Source of the DNA: Teredinibacter purpureus
Lineage (GTDB): Bacteria > Pseudomonadota > Gammaproteobacteria > Pseudomonadales > Cellvibrionaceae
Length of the DNA stretch: 64,000 bases
Direction of reading: 5' to 3'
NCBI RefSeq assembly: GCF_014217335.1
Contig: NZ_CP060092.1
Span: 1,133,501 to 1,197,500, forward strand
The notes under the pieces were generated by a model. That model worked only from the letters and a program-made list of their open reading frames with translations. It searched no databases and was not told where the DNA came from. The position numbers and the translations under genes are program-made. This document shows, in pieces, positions 26,244 to 37,686 of the stretch (position 1 is the first letter of the stretch; every line of letters starts with the position of its first letter).

Positions 26244-27505
26244 TAGCCTTGCTCTCCTGATGGCAGCAGGTGCTCGCCACGAATCATATCGTTAAAATCT
26301 TCGCGTTCGCGAATTAAAAAGTGTTGATCGCCGTCCACAAATACCTCGGCTGCGCGGCCACGGGTGTTGTAATTGGAACTCATAACGAAACCGTAAGCAC
26401 CGCTGGACATGAGCGCCAGCTGATCACCTGCTCTGAGTGATAGTACGCGATCTTTAGCAAGGAAGTCGCCTGTTTCACACACTGGGCCGACTAGATCCCA
26501 TGGCTGAGCTGTAGCGCTGCTGTTTTGCTGTAACGGCAAAACGTTCTGCCATGCTTGGTAAAGTGCGGGGCGAATGTTGTCGTTCATGGCGGCATCGATG
26601 ATAGCGAAATTACGGTGCTCGGTGGGCTTCAGATAAAGCACTTCCGTGAGCAGTACGCCCGCGTTCGCGGCAATTGAGCGACCGGGTTCCAGTATGAGCT
26701 CGAGAGGCCTATCGCCTAAGCGTTGTTTTACCGCGGCGAGGTAATCTTGTGGCGAAGGCGGTGTTTCATCGTTGTAGGTAACGCCTAAGCCGCCGCCGAG
26801 ATCTAAATGCGCAATAGCAATGTTCGATTCAGCTAGCGTATCGACTAACATTAGTACCCGATCGAGCGCATCTAAGAACGGGGCCAGTTCCGTTAACTGC
26901 GAGCCGATATGACAGTCTACTCCTACGACGTTTATGCCTGGTAATTGTGCTGCACGTTGGTATACGTGGGGCGCGCGTTCAATGTCGATGCCGAACTTAT
27001 TTTCTTTTAGGCCGGTAGAAATATAAGGGTGAGTGTGGGCGTCTACATCCGGGTTCACACGCAATGATATATTCGCGACCTTGCCCATTTGGGTTGCTAT
27101 AGCCGAAAGAACGTCGAGTTCTGCTTCAGATTCTACGTTGAAGCATGCGATACCCGTATCCAGTGCGAAGACCATTTCGTTAGGCTTTTTGCCAACACCT
27201 GAAAATATAATGCGTTCTGGTTTTCCGCCTGCGGCTAACACCCGTTGTAATTCGCCGATAGAGACAATATCAAAGCCTGCACCCAGTTGGGCCAGTACTT
27301 GTAATACGGCGATATTGGAATTTGCTTTTACGGCGTAGCATACCGTGCCGGGGTGTTCGCCAAGTGCTTGCGCGTAAGCAAGATAATGTTCGCTAAAGGC
27401 CGCGCGGCTATAAACGTAGCAAGGTGTACCATACTGCTCGGCAAGGGCTGATAGCGAAACACCTTCGGCGTGAAGGCTGCGGTTGCGAAACTCAAAATTG
27501 GACAT
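26243..27505 (-). CDS. lysA: diaminopimelate decarboxylase
   Basis: 420 residues, fold-type III PLP enzyme making L-lysine from meso-DAP. Lys60 in CYAVKANSN is the PLP lysine. HIGSQ, EPGRSIAANAG and CETGDFLA motifs match the family. The ATG at 27505 is the natural start (MSNFEFRNRSLHAEGV). It is 35 bases downstream of lptM and overlaps dapF by one base. Confidence 0.96.
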   Translation of the reverse strand: MSNFEFRNRSLHAEGVSLSALAEQYGTPCYVYSRAAFSEHYLAYAQALGEHPGTVCYAVKANSNIAVLQVLAQLGAGFDIVSIGELQRVLAAGGKPERIIFSGVGKKPNEMVFALDTGIACFNVESEAELDVLSAIATQMGKVANISLRVNPDVDAHTHPYISTGLKENKFGIDIERAPHVYQRAAQLPGINVVGVDCHIGSQLTELAPFLDALDRVLMLVDTLAESNIAIAHLDLGGGLGVTYNDETPPSPQDYLAAVKQRLGDRPLELILEPGRSIAANAGVLLTEVLYLKPTEHRNFAIIDAAMNDNIRPALYQAWQNVLPLQQNSSATAQPWDLVGPVCETGDFLAKDRVLSLRAGDQLALMSSGAYGFVMSSNYNTRGRAAEVFVDGDQHFLIREREDFNDMIRGEHLLPSGEQG

Positions 27506-27539
27506 GCTGTTACTTTCTCGAAATTCGTGTATTTAGGCG

Positions 27540-27740
27540 TTACGGTTGACGTGGCTCTACAGCGGGCATTTCCGTTGGCGTAACCGATTCGGTAGTGTGC
27601 GTGGGGTCGGGTAATTTTAATGGGCCTTTTTGTCCACAAGCACTCAAGCCCACAAGACCGAAAAACATTAGCCCTAAGGCCGTTGCTCGACGTATTGTTA
27701 GTGTTGCGCAAGCAGTATTCTTAACGGTTGTAAAAGGCAT
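27540..27740 (-). CDS. lptM: LptM-like lipoprotein (YifL family)
   Basis: The ATG at 27740 is chosen (a start at 27758 adds six residues). ~66 residues with lipobox LSAC and the diagnostic mature start CGQKGPLKLP (Cys35), followed by a disordered Pro/Thr tail. LptM binds the LptDE translocon and promotes LptD disulfide maturation. The gene order lptM-lysA-dapF is conserved in gammaproteobacteria. Confidence 0.9.
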   Translation of the reverse strand: MPFTTVKNTACATLTIRRATALGLMFFGLVGLSACGQKGPLKLPDPTHTTESVTPTEMPAVEPRQP

Positions 27741-27888
27741 ATTCGACCCCGTAAACAAGAATGTGTGTCAGGGTGGCCTTAGCGGTAATAGGGATTATTC
27801 GCGCGCTTAGCCCCGTGACGAAAGGCCGGAGTATAACCTGTCATACAGGTTGGTATAACCCTGCAAAAGGAAACAGTTGGGAGGGAGG

Positions 27889-30777
27889 TTAGGTTTTTAG
27901 CAGTATGCCAATGGCATGGTTAAGACGAAATTCTAGCCGGTCTTTTAGTTTTAGGTAATGGCCGCTGGTGAGTCGGCCAGCATCAGATAATAAGGGTATG
28001 CAAAGGCTTAGGTCGAGATCGGTTAGGTAGACGGCGTAGTGCTCACGTGATGTGCGTAATTTCAGAATGTATTGTGCTACGACCATATAGAGCTGGTGGT
28101 TAAAGGTTCGACCTAGAAATTCTTGGTCATCACAATAAAAGTCGAAGACCAGTTCGCCATCGCTGCCTTTGTGTGCCACGGCTTTCACTTCAAATTTCGC
28201 GGTGGCGGGCTGCTGGCGAGACACAAGTTTGGGGGCCGCTTTGAAGCGTGGGCCTGTTTTAATTAACTCATAAAAGTGCAGAGGGAAAATGCCAAAGTCG
28301 TATAGCAATTGCTGGTTAAGGCGTGTTTGTCGCTCGATGATTGCGCGTAAAAATTGATGTAATGGCTTTAGCGGTGAGTGTTCGCCGCTCCCGTGATATT
28401 CACGGTGTGTGATGGAGCCCATTTCATCGACGACATACACTTCCATTCCTATATCGTAACGCCTATAAAAAATGTGTATGGCACCGGACCAATTTCGGCC
28501 GCCCATTCCGCCTGAAATAGTGTGGCTAATCGTGCGCATGGGATGCGATTCAAGTGCACGGCTGTCAAATAAAATTGGGCTTATAGCGAGTTGCTCTTCG
28601 CCTAAATAATCAATTAAAAGGTTACGTGTTTTATGCTCTCGTATGAGTAGCTTAGGGCCTCTAAATTGCAGGCTGTAGTAAGCGCCGGCCATTTCAAAAA
28701 GATAGCGTGTGGTCGCCGGGTAACGGCCACTGTAATAGCAGTGCGAAATTTCATTAAACCAGCGTTGAATACGATTAGTAATGGTCGTTGTATGGTGAGC
28801 ACCTATACAGGTAATCGATAGTGACGGGGGTGTTTGGTGTGTGCCGGGTAAGCAGAGTTGCAGGTATTCTTGAAGCGCCTCTAGCAGTGCGTGCTTGGAG
28901 TCGAAACGTCGCGCACTAATTTCGTCCCAGCTGTTGCGTGTGATCATATCAAGCGACACTACGAGGTTGTCTTTGAATCCGCTATAACGTAATGCGTCGG
29001 CTTGGCCGCTTAGCCGTTGGATACCTAAGCCATCTAAACGGGATGTTGGCGATCGGCCAACGTTGAGTAGTAGAAGTGCATGTGTGGGGGCGGCTGCTTG
29101 TTTAAAGTGTTTATGGCTAAGCGAAGGGAGCGGCAGTGGCAGCCATTGAGCGAGTTGTGCGAGTATTTTTCGCACGTCAACATCGCTAATAGAGGGTGAG
29201 TGCTGTACGTCAAAAGAGGTGTTTTCGCTGATGATACCGTTCACATAACACCAGAGCAGTAGTTCGATCAAACTGAGCGTTGATTTAATAGCGGTGCTGT
29301 CACTGCTGAGTGCACTGCCGCTAATGTGCGAATAGGCTGTCCATACATTGACGCTGGTATCGTTGTCGTAGCGTTCAGTTAGCGAAATAATTTCTTCGCT
29401 TAGGTCATCTGAAATATTGGGGTTTATCCATTCAACTTTGCCTGGACGCCGCTCGAAGGTGGCTTGTAATTTTCGCCCCAATATTGTGAGTTCTTCTGTG
29501 GATATCGCGCGCACGGCGCCAGTTTCTGTGGCGAAATCTTGAATAAATCGATAGCTGTGGTTGAGTTCGTTGACTAACAGCGCACGCTCTTCGGTTACGT
29601 CGTTAGCCTTCCAATGGGCTCGCTGATCGAGCATGGCGATCTGTTGTTTTTGCCAGCCCCACTCATGAGTCAATCTTTCGAGCAAACATCGCTGCCAGGA
29701 TTTTTCACGGCTGCGGGGTGGTTTTGAGAGCGGTTTATTCACTTTAAAATAAAAGCACCTGCGTGCTAATTCGAGACGAGTGGTAGCGTTTTTGGTGAGT
29801 AAATATTGCTCGATATGGCGAAAAATCATCATATAGCCATCAAGTTCATTAATATCGAGTTCACCTGCATAAACGTGCGCTTTAAAGCGGAGGGAAAGTG
29901 GTTCTACGTTGGGGTGCTGTCCCGCATAGGCTTCTAGCGATAATAATTTTAATACCGATTTATAGGGCGACTCTATCGCTTTATATAATTGCCAAATTCC
30001 GGCGCCTACAAATTCGCCATCTGGGATGGTGGCAATGCCACCAAAGTCGAGCAAGTTATCGTCGCGTAAAAAACGTTTTGTCAGAAGTGTATGGGTGTAT
30101 TGCGCGTAATCATTTTCTTGCGTTGCGGGTACAAACCACCAAAGTGGTTTGCGGCCGCCCACCAGTATCGCTGTGCGGTAGAATTCATCGAGCAGCAATA
30201 GGCGTTGTGCGCTGCCGCTGGATTCATCATTTAAACTATCGATATGTCCTTGTTTAAAGGTTTCATGGTCCATTAAAAAGAAATGCACTTCTAAGCGAAA
30301 CGTCATTGCCCATGTCGAAATTCGTTTTGCTTTTTCGTTTAAAGAGGCGATGGCGTTTGGTGCAAGCCCCGGTTTTACGCATAGCCAAATGTCTAGATCA
30401 CTTTTTTCGCTTTGGGCAATGGTGCCCACGCTCCCCATGATGTACAGCGCGTAGATACTCTCGGGTTGAGACATGTCGAGGTTAGCGGTAAAACTGCGGG
30501 CTATTCGCCTGCCCAGAACCATTTCGGGCTTGCCTAGCGTGTAATCGCAGAGCCTTGAGGGTGTTTCCCGCGAGACAAAGCCGGGCATCATGGGGTGGTT
30601 AGTGTGAAAGAGTAGGGGTAATGCATCGAGTACGGGGCGCTGGCGTTCACTTAGAGCATTGCGCAAGCGCTCGAGACGATTCATGTTTATGGCCACGAAT
30701 CGCTTATCGAGCTGGGTGAGATTTTGTCGGTCTAACCCTTGGCTTATTTCGCCAGGGTTAATCGCATGCGGTTTCAC
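27889..30777 (-). CDS. cyaA: class I adenylate cyclase
   Basis: 962 residues. The N-terminal nucleotidyl-transferase catalytic half holds GSVGTIAQSEKSDLDIWLCV, with the GS...DLD metal-binding pattern near residues 108-127. The long C-terminal half is the regulatory region of enterobacterial-type CyaA (E. coli 848; this is longer, as in Pseudomonas). Produces cAMP for CRP/Vfr-type control. No cyaY next to it. The C-terminal end faces lptM's upstream region at 27759-27888. Confidence 0.93.
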   Translation of the reverse strand: MKPHAINPGEISQGLDRQNLTQLDKRFVAINMNRLERLRNALSERQRPVLDALPLLFHTNHPMMPGFVSRETPSRLCDYTLGKPEMVLGRRIARSFTANLDMSQPESIYALYIMGSVGTIAQSEKSDLDIWLCVKPGLAPNAIASLNEKAKRISTWAMTFRLEVHFFLMDHETFKQGHIDSLNDESSGSAQRLLLLDEFYRTAILVGGRKPLWWFVPATQENDYAQYTHTLLTKRFLRDDNLLDFGGIATIPDGEFVGAGIWQLYKAIESPYKSVLKLLSLEAYAGQHPNVEPLSLRFKAHVYAGELDINELDGYMMIFRHIEQYLLTKNATTRLELARRCFYFKVNKPLSKPPRSREKSWQRCLLERLTHEWGWQKQQIAMLDQRAHWKANDVTEERALLVNELNHSYRFIQDFATETGAVRAISTEELTILGRKLQATFERRPGKVEWINPNISDDLSEEIISLTERYDNDTSVNVWTAYSHISGSALSSDSTAIKSTLSLIELLLWCYVNGIISENTSFDVQHSPSISDVDVRKILAQLAQWLPLPLPSLSHKHFKQAAAPTHALLLLNVGRSPTSRLDGLGIQRLSGQADALRYSGFKDNLVVSLDMITRNSWDEISARRFDSKHALLEALQEYLQLCLPGTHQTPPSLSITCIGAHHTTTITNRIQRWFNEISHCYYSGRYPATTRYLFEMAGAYYSLQFRGPKLLIREHKTRNLLIDYLGEEQLAISPILFDSRALESHPMRTISHTISGGMGGRNWSGAIHIFYRRYDIGMEVYVVDEMGSITHREYHGSGEHSPLKPLHQFLRAIIERQTRLNQQLLYDFGIFPLHFYELIKTGPRFKAAPKLVSRQQPATAKFEVKAVAHKGSDGELVFDFYCDDQEFLGRTFNHQLYMVVAQYILKLRTSREHYAVYLTDLDLSLCIPLLSDAGRLTSGHYLKLKDRLEFRLNHAIGILLKT

Positions 30778-30869
30778 TGGAGCGCCAATATAACGTGAAT
30801 TTGACCACAGTTTAGCAGCGAGAATGCCGAGGCGACGGGAAAAGTCGCCGTGTGTTTAGATTGTTTTTT

Positions 30870-32077
<1,208 letters not shown>

Positions 32078-32139
32078 AAGAAATCGCTCCAATAATGGTA
32101 GGATGACGGCCAATCAATTATTGAAGCCGCAAGTCAATT

Positions 32140-33150
32140 ATGATGTTTTTTAAGCGTAAGAAAAACACCCCTGAAGAATCTTCTCCTAAGAAGGCCGAGA
32201 TCGAGCAGCCGCAAGAAAAACTCAGCCTATTGGCTAGAATGAAACGCGGCTTGTCGCGTACCAGCAGCCAGTTCTCTTCCGGCTTGGCCACCCTACTAAT
32301 GGGCAAGAAGGCAATCAACGACGAATTGCTTGAAGAAATTGAAACCTTATTGTTAATGGCTGACGTGGGCGTAGATGCCACGACCGAAATTATCGATAAT
32401 CTTACCGAGCGAGTCGCTCGCAAGCAGCTGGCCGATTCCGATGCCTTATTTACAGCGCTCAAAGATTCCTTAAGCGCTTTATTGCAGCAGGTAGAATCAC
32501 CGTTAGTAATTGATTCGGAGAAGAAGCCCTACGTTATTCTTGTGGTAGGCGTAAATGGTGTGGGCAAAACAACAACTATTGGGAAGTTGGCAAAACGGCT
32601 TCAGAATGAAGGTAAATCGGTAATGTTGGCCGCAGGCGATACGTTTCGTGCAGCGGCTGTCGAACAGCTCGAAGTGTGGGGCGAGCGCAATGAGGTACCC
32701 GTTGTTGCGCAGCATACAGGGGCCGATAGTGCATCGGTCATATATGATGCCGTGCAGTCTGCGCAGTCGCGTGGTATTGATGTGGTAATAGCCGATACCG
32801 CCGGCCGCTTACACAATAAAAGTAACTTAATGGAAGAGCTCTCCAAAGTTAAACGCGTGATGGGAAAGATCGATGGCACAGCGCCTCACGAAATATTATT
32901 GGTGCTGGATGCAGGAACGGGGCAAAATGCGGTGAGCCAAACCGATCATTTTCTTAAGGCCGCAGGTGTTACGGGATTAGCGTTAACCAAGCTAGACGGT
33001 ACTGCCAAAGGCGGTATTATTTTCGCCCTGAGTAAAAAACATCAATTACCGGTTCGCTTTATTGGCGTAGGCGAAGGCATTGATGACCTCCAACCTTTTT
33101 CCGCCAGCAACTTTATAGATGCGTTGTTTGGCGAGGGAAAAGCAGAATAA
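32140..33150 (+). CDS. ftsY: signal recognition particle receptor
   Basis: 336 residues. The N-terminal acidic/charged A-domain is short. NG-domain GTPase motifs: VGVNGVGKTTTIGKL (G1), DTFRAAAVEQL (G2), DTAGRLHNKSNL (G3), TKLDGTAKGG (G4) and GVGEGIDDLQPF (G5). It receives SRP-ribosome complexes at the inner membrane. First of ftsY-ftsE-ftsX-rpoH. Either ATG at 32140 or 32143 is possible. Confidence 0.96.
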   Translation: MMFFKRKKNTPEESSPKKAEIEQPQEKLSLLARMKRGLSRTSSQFSSGLATLLMGKKAINDELLEEIETLLLMADVGVDATTEIIDNLTERVARKQLADSDALFTALKDSLSALLQQVESPLVIDSEKKPYVILVVGVNGVGKTTTIGKLAKRLQNEGKSVMLAAGDTFRAAAVEQLEVWGERNEVPVVAQHTGADSASVIYDAVQSAQSRGIDVVIADTAGRLHNKSNLMEELSKVKRVMGKIDGTAPHEILLVLDAGTGQNAVSQTDHFLKAAGVTGLALTKLDGTAKGGIIFALSKKHQLPVRFIGVGEGIDDLQPFSASNFIDALFGEGKAE

Positions 33151-33178
33151 TTAACAAACTCTACACAAGTATAATAAC

Positions 33179-33862
33179 GTGATCAGCTTTAGTAACGTTA
33201 GCAAGCGCTATACGAGTGGCCATCAGGCTCTCGCAAATGTGTCTTTTGATATTGATGACCGCGAAATGGTGTTTCTCACTGGGCACTCTGGTGCCGGGAA
33301 AAGTACCCTAATGAAGCTCATTATGTTGATGGAGCGCCCAACGGCAGGCCAAGTTGTTATTGCAGGACGCAACTTAAATCGTATGCGCAGTGGCCAAATT
33401 CCCTTCCATCGCCGCCAAGTAGGGGTGGTGTTTCAAAACCACCAATTATTATTCGACCGTACCGTCTTCGAAAATGTGGCGTTGCCTTTGCAAGTAGCCG
33501 GCTACCAGTCGCGAGAAGTTGGCCGTCGAGTGCGTGCGGCACTCGATAAAGTTGGGCTCCTCGAAAAAGAAAAGCATACCCCCATTACGCTCTCTGGTGG
33601 TGAACAGCAGCGGGTGGGTATTGCGCGCGCAGTGGTCAATAAGCCCACCTTGCTTCTAGCGGACGAGCCTACCGGAAACCTCGACCCCGCTCTTTCGGCC
33701 GAAATAATGAATTTGTTTCGGCAATTTAATCAGTTTGGTGTAACCGTCATGATTGCCAGCCATGATATTGCGCTGATACGACGGTTGAATCATCGTGTAC
33801 TGACGCTCTCAAAAGGTGAAATTATTCACGATGGTTGTTTGCCTCCCCGGGAAGCGCACTAA
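33179..33862 (+). CDS. ftsE: FtsE ATPase of FtsEX
   Basis: GTG start at 33179. 227 residues, ABC ATPase: Walker [12 protein letters not shown], signature [13 protein letters not shown], Walker [15 protein letters not shown]-loop IASHD. With FtsX it forms the divisome complex that activates cell-wall amidases through EnvC-type activators. Stop overlaps the ftsX start by one base. Confidence 0.96.
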   Translation: MISFSNVSKRYTSGHQALANVSFDIDDREMVFLTGHSGAGKSTLMKLIMLMERPTAGQVVIAGRNLNRMRSGQIPFHRRQVGVVFQNHQLLFDRTVFENVALPLQVAGYQSREVGRRVRAALDKVGLLEKEKHTPITLSGGEQQRVGIARAVVNKPTLLLADEPTGNLDPALSAEIMNLFRQFNQFGVTVMIASHDIALIRRLNHRVLTLSKGEIIHDGCLPPREAH

Positions 33863-34830
33863 TGGCAAAAATTGACGTAGGAGCGGTGCAAAGTCGAACG
33901 CGGTTCGGCGACAAGGCGAGTGCCTATTGGCAGCACCATTTAAGCTCTTTCGGGGGGAGCCTGCGTCGCTTGCTGCAAACGCCGGCACAAACGCTTATGA
34001 CAGCGCTAGTGGTTGCCATAGCGTTATCGCTGCCTGCCACGCTATTAGTGTCGTTAAGTAATATTCAGCAGCTCGGCGATAGCTGGGATGCAAGCCCTAA
34101 AGTTTCGGTGTACTTGCATTTGCGTGCGCGCCCCGCAGCCATAGAACAGCTCATCAGTAAACTGGAGCGTCTTCCGGAAGTGGCAAGCGTTCAGTATTTG
34201 TCGGCGGAGCAAGTGCTCACTGACTTTCAACGACTGTCGGGGTTTGGTCAAGCGCTCGGTGGGCTTGATGACAACCCGTTGCCCGCCACTCTCGTCATTG
34301 CGCCTACGTCGAATGCCGCAGAGCCGAGTGTATTACAACAATTGGGCGAAACTATTGCCGCAGAGCCCATTGTGGATGAAGTATCGTTGGATATGGAATG
34401 GGTGCGGCGTTTGCGTGAGTTTATGGTGTTGGGCAAAAAAATTGTTGCGGCGCTCGCAGGTTTGCTTGGTTTGGGTGTTTTGCTGGCCATTGGTAATACT
34501 ATTCGGCTCGCCATAGAGAACCGTAGAGACGAAATTATCGTATCTAAGTTAGTGGGCGGTACTAACGGTTTTGTGCGTCGTCCGTTTATCTACTGCGGGG
34601 GGTGGTACGGTTTTATGGGAGGCCTGCTAGCGAGCCTAATTGTCTCTGGAGGCTTTTCTATCATTGACGACACGGTTACTCAGCTTGCTTCTCTATACCA
34701 AAGTGACTTCACGCTACAATCGTTAGGTGTTACAGGTAGCTTACAGCTAGTGGGCTTAGGTACATTGCTTGGCTGGTTAGGCGCATGGCTCGCCGTAGGT
34801 CGACATTTGGTCAAAATTGAACCGAAATAG
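33862..34830 (+). CDS. ftsX: FtsX membrane subunit of FtsEX
   Basis: ATG at 33862 overlaps the ftsE stop; a start at 33835 inside ftsE is not needed. ~322 residues: cytoplasmic N-terminus, a membrane helix near 45-65 (MTALVVAIALSLPATLLVSL), a periplasmic loop (about 66-200), and three further membrane segments with the C-terminal FtsX domain (GLLGLGVLLAIGNTIRLAIE). Normal order and length for a gammaproteobacterial FtsX. Confidence 0.94.
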   Translation: MAKIDVGAVQSRTRFGDKASAYWQHHLSSFGGSLRRLLQTPAQTLMTALVVAIALSLPATLLVSLSNIQQLGDSWDASPKVSVYLHLRARPAAIEQLISKLERLPEVASVQYLSAEQVLTDFQRLSGFGQALGGLDDNPLPATLVIAPTSNAAEPSVLQQLGETIAAEPIVDEVSLDMEWVRRLREFMVLGKKIVAALAGLLGLGVLLAIGNTIRLAIENRRDEIIVSKLVGGTNGFVRRPFIYCGGWYGFMGGLLASLIVSGGFSIIDDTVTQLASLYQSDFTLQSLGVTGSLQLVGLGTLLGWLGAWLAVGRHLVKIEPK

Positions 34831-34935
34831 GGAAAAATGGTCGAAACGCTTGAAAATCTTGAATTTCAGCCTAATATTGCTCAACTGGCGAAAGTTTAGT
34901 TGATCGCTTAAAGAATATACTTGGAGGAATGCCGA

Positions 34936-35790
34936 ATGGGCAAAAGTTTACAGACTGTAGAAATATTGGCGCCGGGTCAAAACCTGAATGCCTATATGCA
35001 GGTCGTGAACAGCTTCTCGATCCTAACTGCTGAAGAAGAAAAAGAGTTAGGCGAAAATTTGTATTACCGCGAAGACCTTGAAGCGGCGCGCCGTTTGGTG
35101 ATGGCGCACTTACGTTTCGTGGTACACATTGCTAAATCCTATGCGGGATATGGTTTGTCGCAGGGAGATTTGATTCAAGAAGGCAATGTAGGGCTAATGA
35201 AAGCGGTAAAACGCTTCAATCCAGAAAAAGGCGTGCGCTTAGTGAGCTTTGCCGTGCACTGGATCAAAGCTGAAATACATGAATTTATTTTGCGTAATTG
35301 GCGAATTGTGAAAGTAGCGACAACCAAGGCGCAGCGCAAACTGTTCTTTAACTTGCGAGGCCAGAAAAAGCGCCTAGCATGGCTTACTAATTCCGAAGCT
35401 GAAGCTGTCGCGGCAGACCTAAACGTAGACGTTAAAAACGTACGTGAAATGGAAACTCGGTTATCGGCATTTGACGCCGCTTTTGATGCGGGCGCTGATG
35501 AAGATGACGAAACGGCATACAAAGCACCGGCTAACTACTTAGAAGATCGTCGCTACGACCCTTCTGTGATGTTAGAAAACGCCGACTGGACCGAAAATAG
35601 TGTGGCGGGCTTAGAGAGCGCACTAGAACTGCTTGATGATCGTAGCCGTGATATTTTACAGCAGCGTTGGTTGAGCGAAGACAAGTCTACATTGCACGAT
35701 TTGGCGGGTAAATACGGCGTTTCTGCAGAGCGTATTCGTCAACTTGAAAAGAATGCAATGAAGAAAATGCGTGTTTCTATGGAAGCTTAG
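34936..35790 (+). CDS. rpoH: RNA polymerase sigma-32 factor
   Basis: ATG at 34936, 8 bases after GGAGG; a TTG at 34921 is upstream of that ribosome site and rejected. 284 residues: region 2 ([40 protein letters not shown]), the RpoH box QRKLFFNLR near 132, and region 4 HTH ([20 protein letters not shown]). Directs heat-shock genes. ~100 bp from ftsX with a likely own promoter. The 5' region may hold the thermosensor but I cannot fold it by eye. Confidence 0.96.
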   Translation: MGKSLQTVEILAPGQNLNAYMQVVNSFSILTAEEEKELGENLYYREDLEAARRLVMAHLRFVVHIAKSYAGYGLSQGDLIQEGNVGLMKAVKRFNPEKGVRLVSFAVHWIKAEIHEFILRNWRIVKVATTKAQRKLFFNLRGQKKRLAWLTNSEAEAVAADLNVDVKNVREMETRLSAFDAAFDAGADEDDETAYKAPANYLEDRRYDPSVMLENADWTENSVAGLESALELLDDRSRDILQQRWLSEDKSTLHDLAGKYGVSAERIRQLEKNAMKKMRVSMEA

Positions 35791-35821
35791 GTAGTGCCTA
35801 AAATACCGAAATCCTAGGACA

Positions 35822-35850
35822 GGAAAAGCCGCCCATCAGCGGCTTTTTTT
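35822..35850 (+). terminator. rho-independent terminator after rpoH
   Basis: Stem AAAAGCCGC / GCGGCTTTT with loop CCATCA, then T-run. Confidence 0.88.
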
Positions 35851-35893
35851 ATGTTCTTTAGGTAGAGGCGCATCACATTAAAATAAGGCGAAT

Positions 35894-36272
35894 ATGTCAG
35901 CAGAAGCAAAATTATTCTTGTTATTGGCCGCTTCTAATGGCGCTTTGGCCGTCATTTTAGGTGCATTTGGAGCCCATGGACTAAAAAATAGTGTCTCTGA
36001 ACCCCTCCTTGCAGCGTGGCAAACTGGGGTTCAGTATCACTTCTACCATGTACTGGCGTTGGGCTTGGTTGCTTTGTTGTCTATGCAAGGTATTGCAGGC
36101 AATGGCTTAGCTATCGCGGGATGGTGCGGGTATTGTGTTGTTTAGTGGCAGCCTCTACGGGCTGGCGTTGGGAGGCCCACGGTGGCTTGGGCCAATAACA
36201 CCGGTAGGCGGTTTATTGTTTATAGCAGGGTGGGTTGCGCTGTTTGTATCCATACTAAAGGTTAAGAGTTAA
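35894..36272 (+). pseudogene. DUF423 membrane protein, frameshifted
   Basis: From 35894 the frame encodes the conserved DUF423 start (LLAASNGALAVILGAFGAHG, YHFYHVLALGLVALL) but shifts near 36120-36130 (GWCGYCVV then stop at 36145). The remainder ([37 protein letters not shown]) continues in the next frame to a TAA at 36270 that overlaps the trmB ATG. One added base, or loss of two or five around GGATGGTGCGGG, explains it. Three or four membrane segments in the restored protein. Either a real pseudogene or a sequencing error. Confidence 0.85.
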
Positions 36273-36958
36273 TGAAACCCGAGTACAAGAAAAAACCGAT
36301 CCGTAGCTATGTAATTCGTGCCGGGCGGATGACCGATGGTCAGAAAAATGCATTTGACCAATGGTGGTCGGTGTATGGTCTTAGTTTATTCGATGGAGAA
36401 ATCAATCCCGCTGAGATTTTTGCGCAAGAAGCTCCCTTAGTGGTCGAAGTTGGTTTTGGGATGGGCGAATCACTTTTTGCTATGGCGAAAGCAGAGCCGG
36501 ATAAAAACTTTATTGGTATAGAAGTCCATCCACCGGGCGTTGGCCGACTGATTAGTCTAGCGGGTATCGAAGGTCTCACTAACCTTAAAGTCTACATGGC
36601 AGACGCCGTGGACGTAATGAGTGATTGCATTCCTGCAAGCAGTACGGATCGATTTCAGTTGTTTTTTCCTGATCCTTGGCATAAAAAAAAGCACAACAAG
36701 CGCAGAATCGTACAGCCGACGTTTGTAGAGCAAGTGCGTAAAATATTGAAGCCCGATGGCCATTTTCATATGGCGACGGACTGGCAAGAATACGCGGACT
36801 ACGCAATAGAGGTAATGACACTGGCAGCAGGTTACACTAATACAGCGGAAGCTTATTGTTTTGCTGAGCGCCCAATGTATAGGCCCAATACCAAGTTTGA
36901 GGCTCGGGGAGAGCGCTTAGGCCACGGTGTATGGGATATTGTATTCGCAAAGGTGTAG
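36272..36958 (+). CDS. trmB: tRNA (guanine46-N7)-methyltransferase
   Basis: 228 residues. SAM-binding VEVGFGMGESLFAMA, then GIEVHPPGVG, and FFPDPWHKKKHNKRRIVQ, the TrmB signature that binds tRNA and the base. Start overlaps the DUF423 stop. Modifies G46 in the variable loop of tRNAs. Length normal (E. coli 239). Confidence 0.96.
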   Translation: MKPEYKKKPIRSYVIRAGRMTDGQKNAFDQWWSVYGLSLFDGEINPAEIFAQEAPLVVEVGFGMGESLFAMAKAEPDKNFIGIEVHPPGVGRLISLAGIEGLTNLKVYMADAVDVMSDCIPASSTDRFQLFFPDPWHKKKHNKRRIVQPTFVEQVRKILKPDGHFHMATDWQEYADYAIEVMTLAAGYTNTAEAYCFAERPMYRPNTKFEARGERLGHGVWDIVFAKV

Positions 36959-37006
36959 CTCCTATTCCCTTACGTAGCCCACTAGCGCCCTAGAATAAGA
37001 AACGAA

Positions 37007-37630
37007 ATGCGAAAGATTAATCAGCTCATCAAAAACTGGAAACGCGGCACAGCCAGCTCTGAGAACGATCGCGTAGAGTCTTCACACAATAAAAAAAATA
37101 AAGCAGAGACCGCTATGGATTTCTCCTCCTCAGAAAGCCTGTGGGTAGAGCCTTTATGGGATTACTCTAAACGGGTGTATGCACGCAAAGGTATAGAGAA
37201 AATAGTGTTAGGGCTGCAAGATGAATATCATGCAAATGTGGATATTATTTTATGGTGTTGCTGGTTAGAAAAGGAAGGTATCGACCTTTCTGAAGAAGCG
37301 TTGGACGATGTGCTTATTACTATTGATACGGTTAATCAGCTTACATTAATAAAATTGAGAGAGGTTCGAGGGCATCTTAAAACAGCCTTTACACAGAAAC
37401 AGGCCAGTATTATTGCAAAGCAAATCCTTAATGCAGAAATGATGCTAGAAAAAGTATTGTTGTATCGCCTGCAAGAACTAACGCGGCGTTTTGCCGATGT
37501 TATGAAGGATCCCGTTAAACCCCTAAATTTGCGCTATTATCTTGAGTTTTTAAGTATTCCTGACGCGCAATATATTGCTGAGACCGTGACGGGCACTTGT
37601 GTTCGGGCGGGTAGTAAATCCTTTGCTTAA
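37007..37630 (+). CDS. TIGR02444 family protein
   Basis: 207 residues. From about residue 42 (SLWVEPLWDYSKRVYARKGI, LQDEYHANVDIILWCCWLEK) the sequence follows TIGR02444, a helical family of unknown function found beside trmB or ABC-ATPase genes in gammaproteobacteria. The first ~36 residues are extra and charged; an internal ATG at 37115 (MDFSSSESLW) may be the real start. No catalytic motif. Confidence 0.75.
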   Translation: MRKINQLIKNWKRGTASSENDRVESSHNKKNKAETAMDFSSSESLWVEPLWDYSKRVYARKGIEKIVLGLQDEYHANVDIILWCCWLEKEGIDLSEEALDDVLITIDTVNQLTLIKLREVRGHLKTAFTQKQASIIAKQILNAEMMLEKVLLYRLQELTRRFADVMKDPVKPLNLRYYLEFLSIPDAQYIAETVTGTCVRAGSKSFA

Positions 37631-37686
37631 TCGGCCCATTTCATCAACGTCACGCATAAAAAAGCTCGCATAGCAGCCATTATTGC

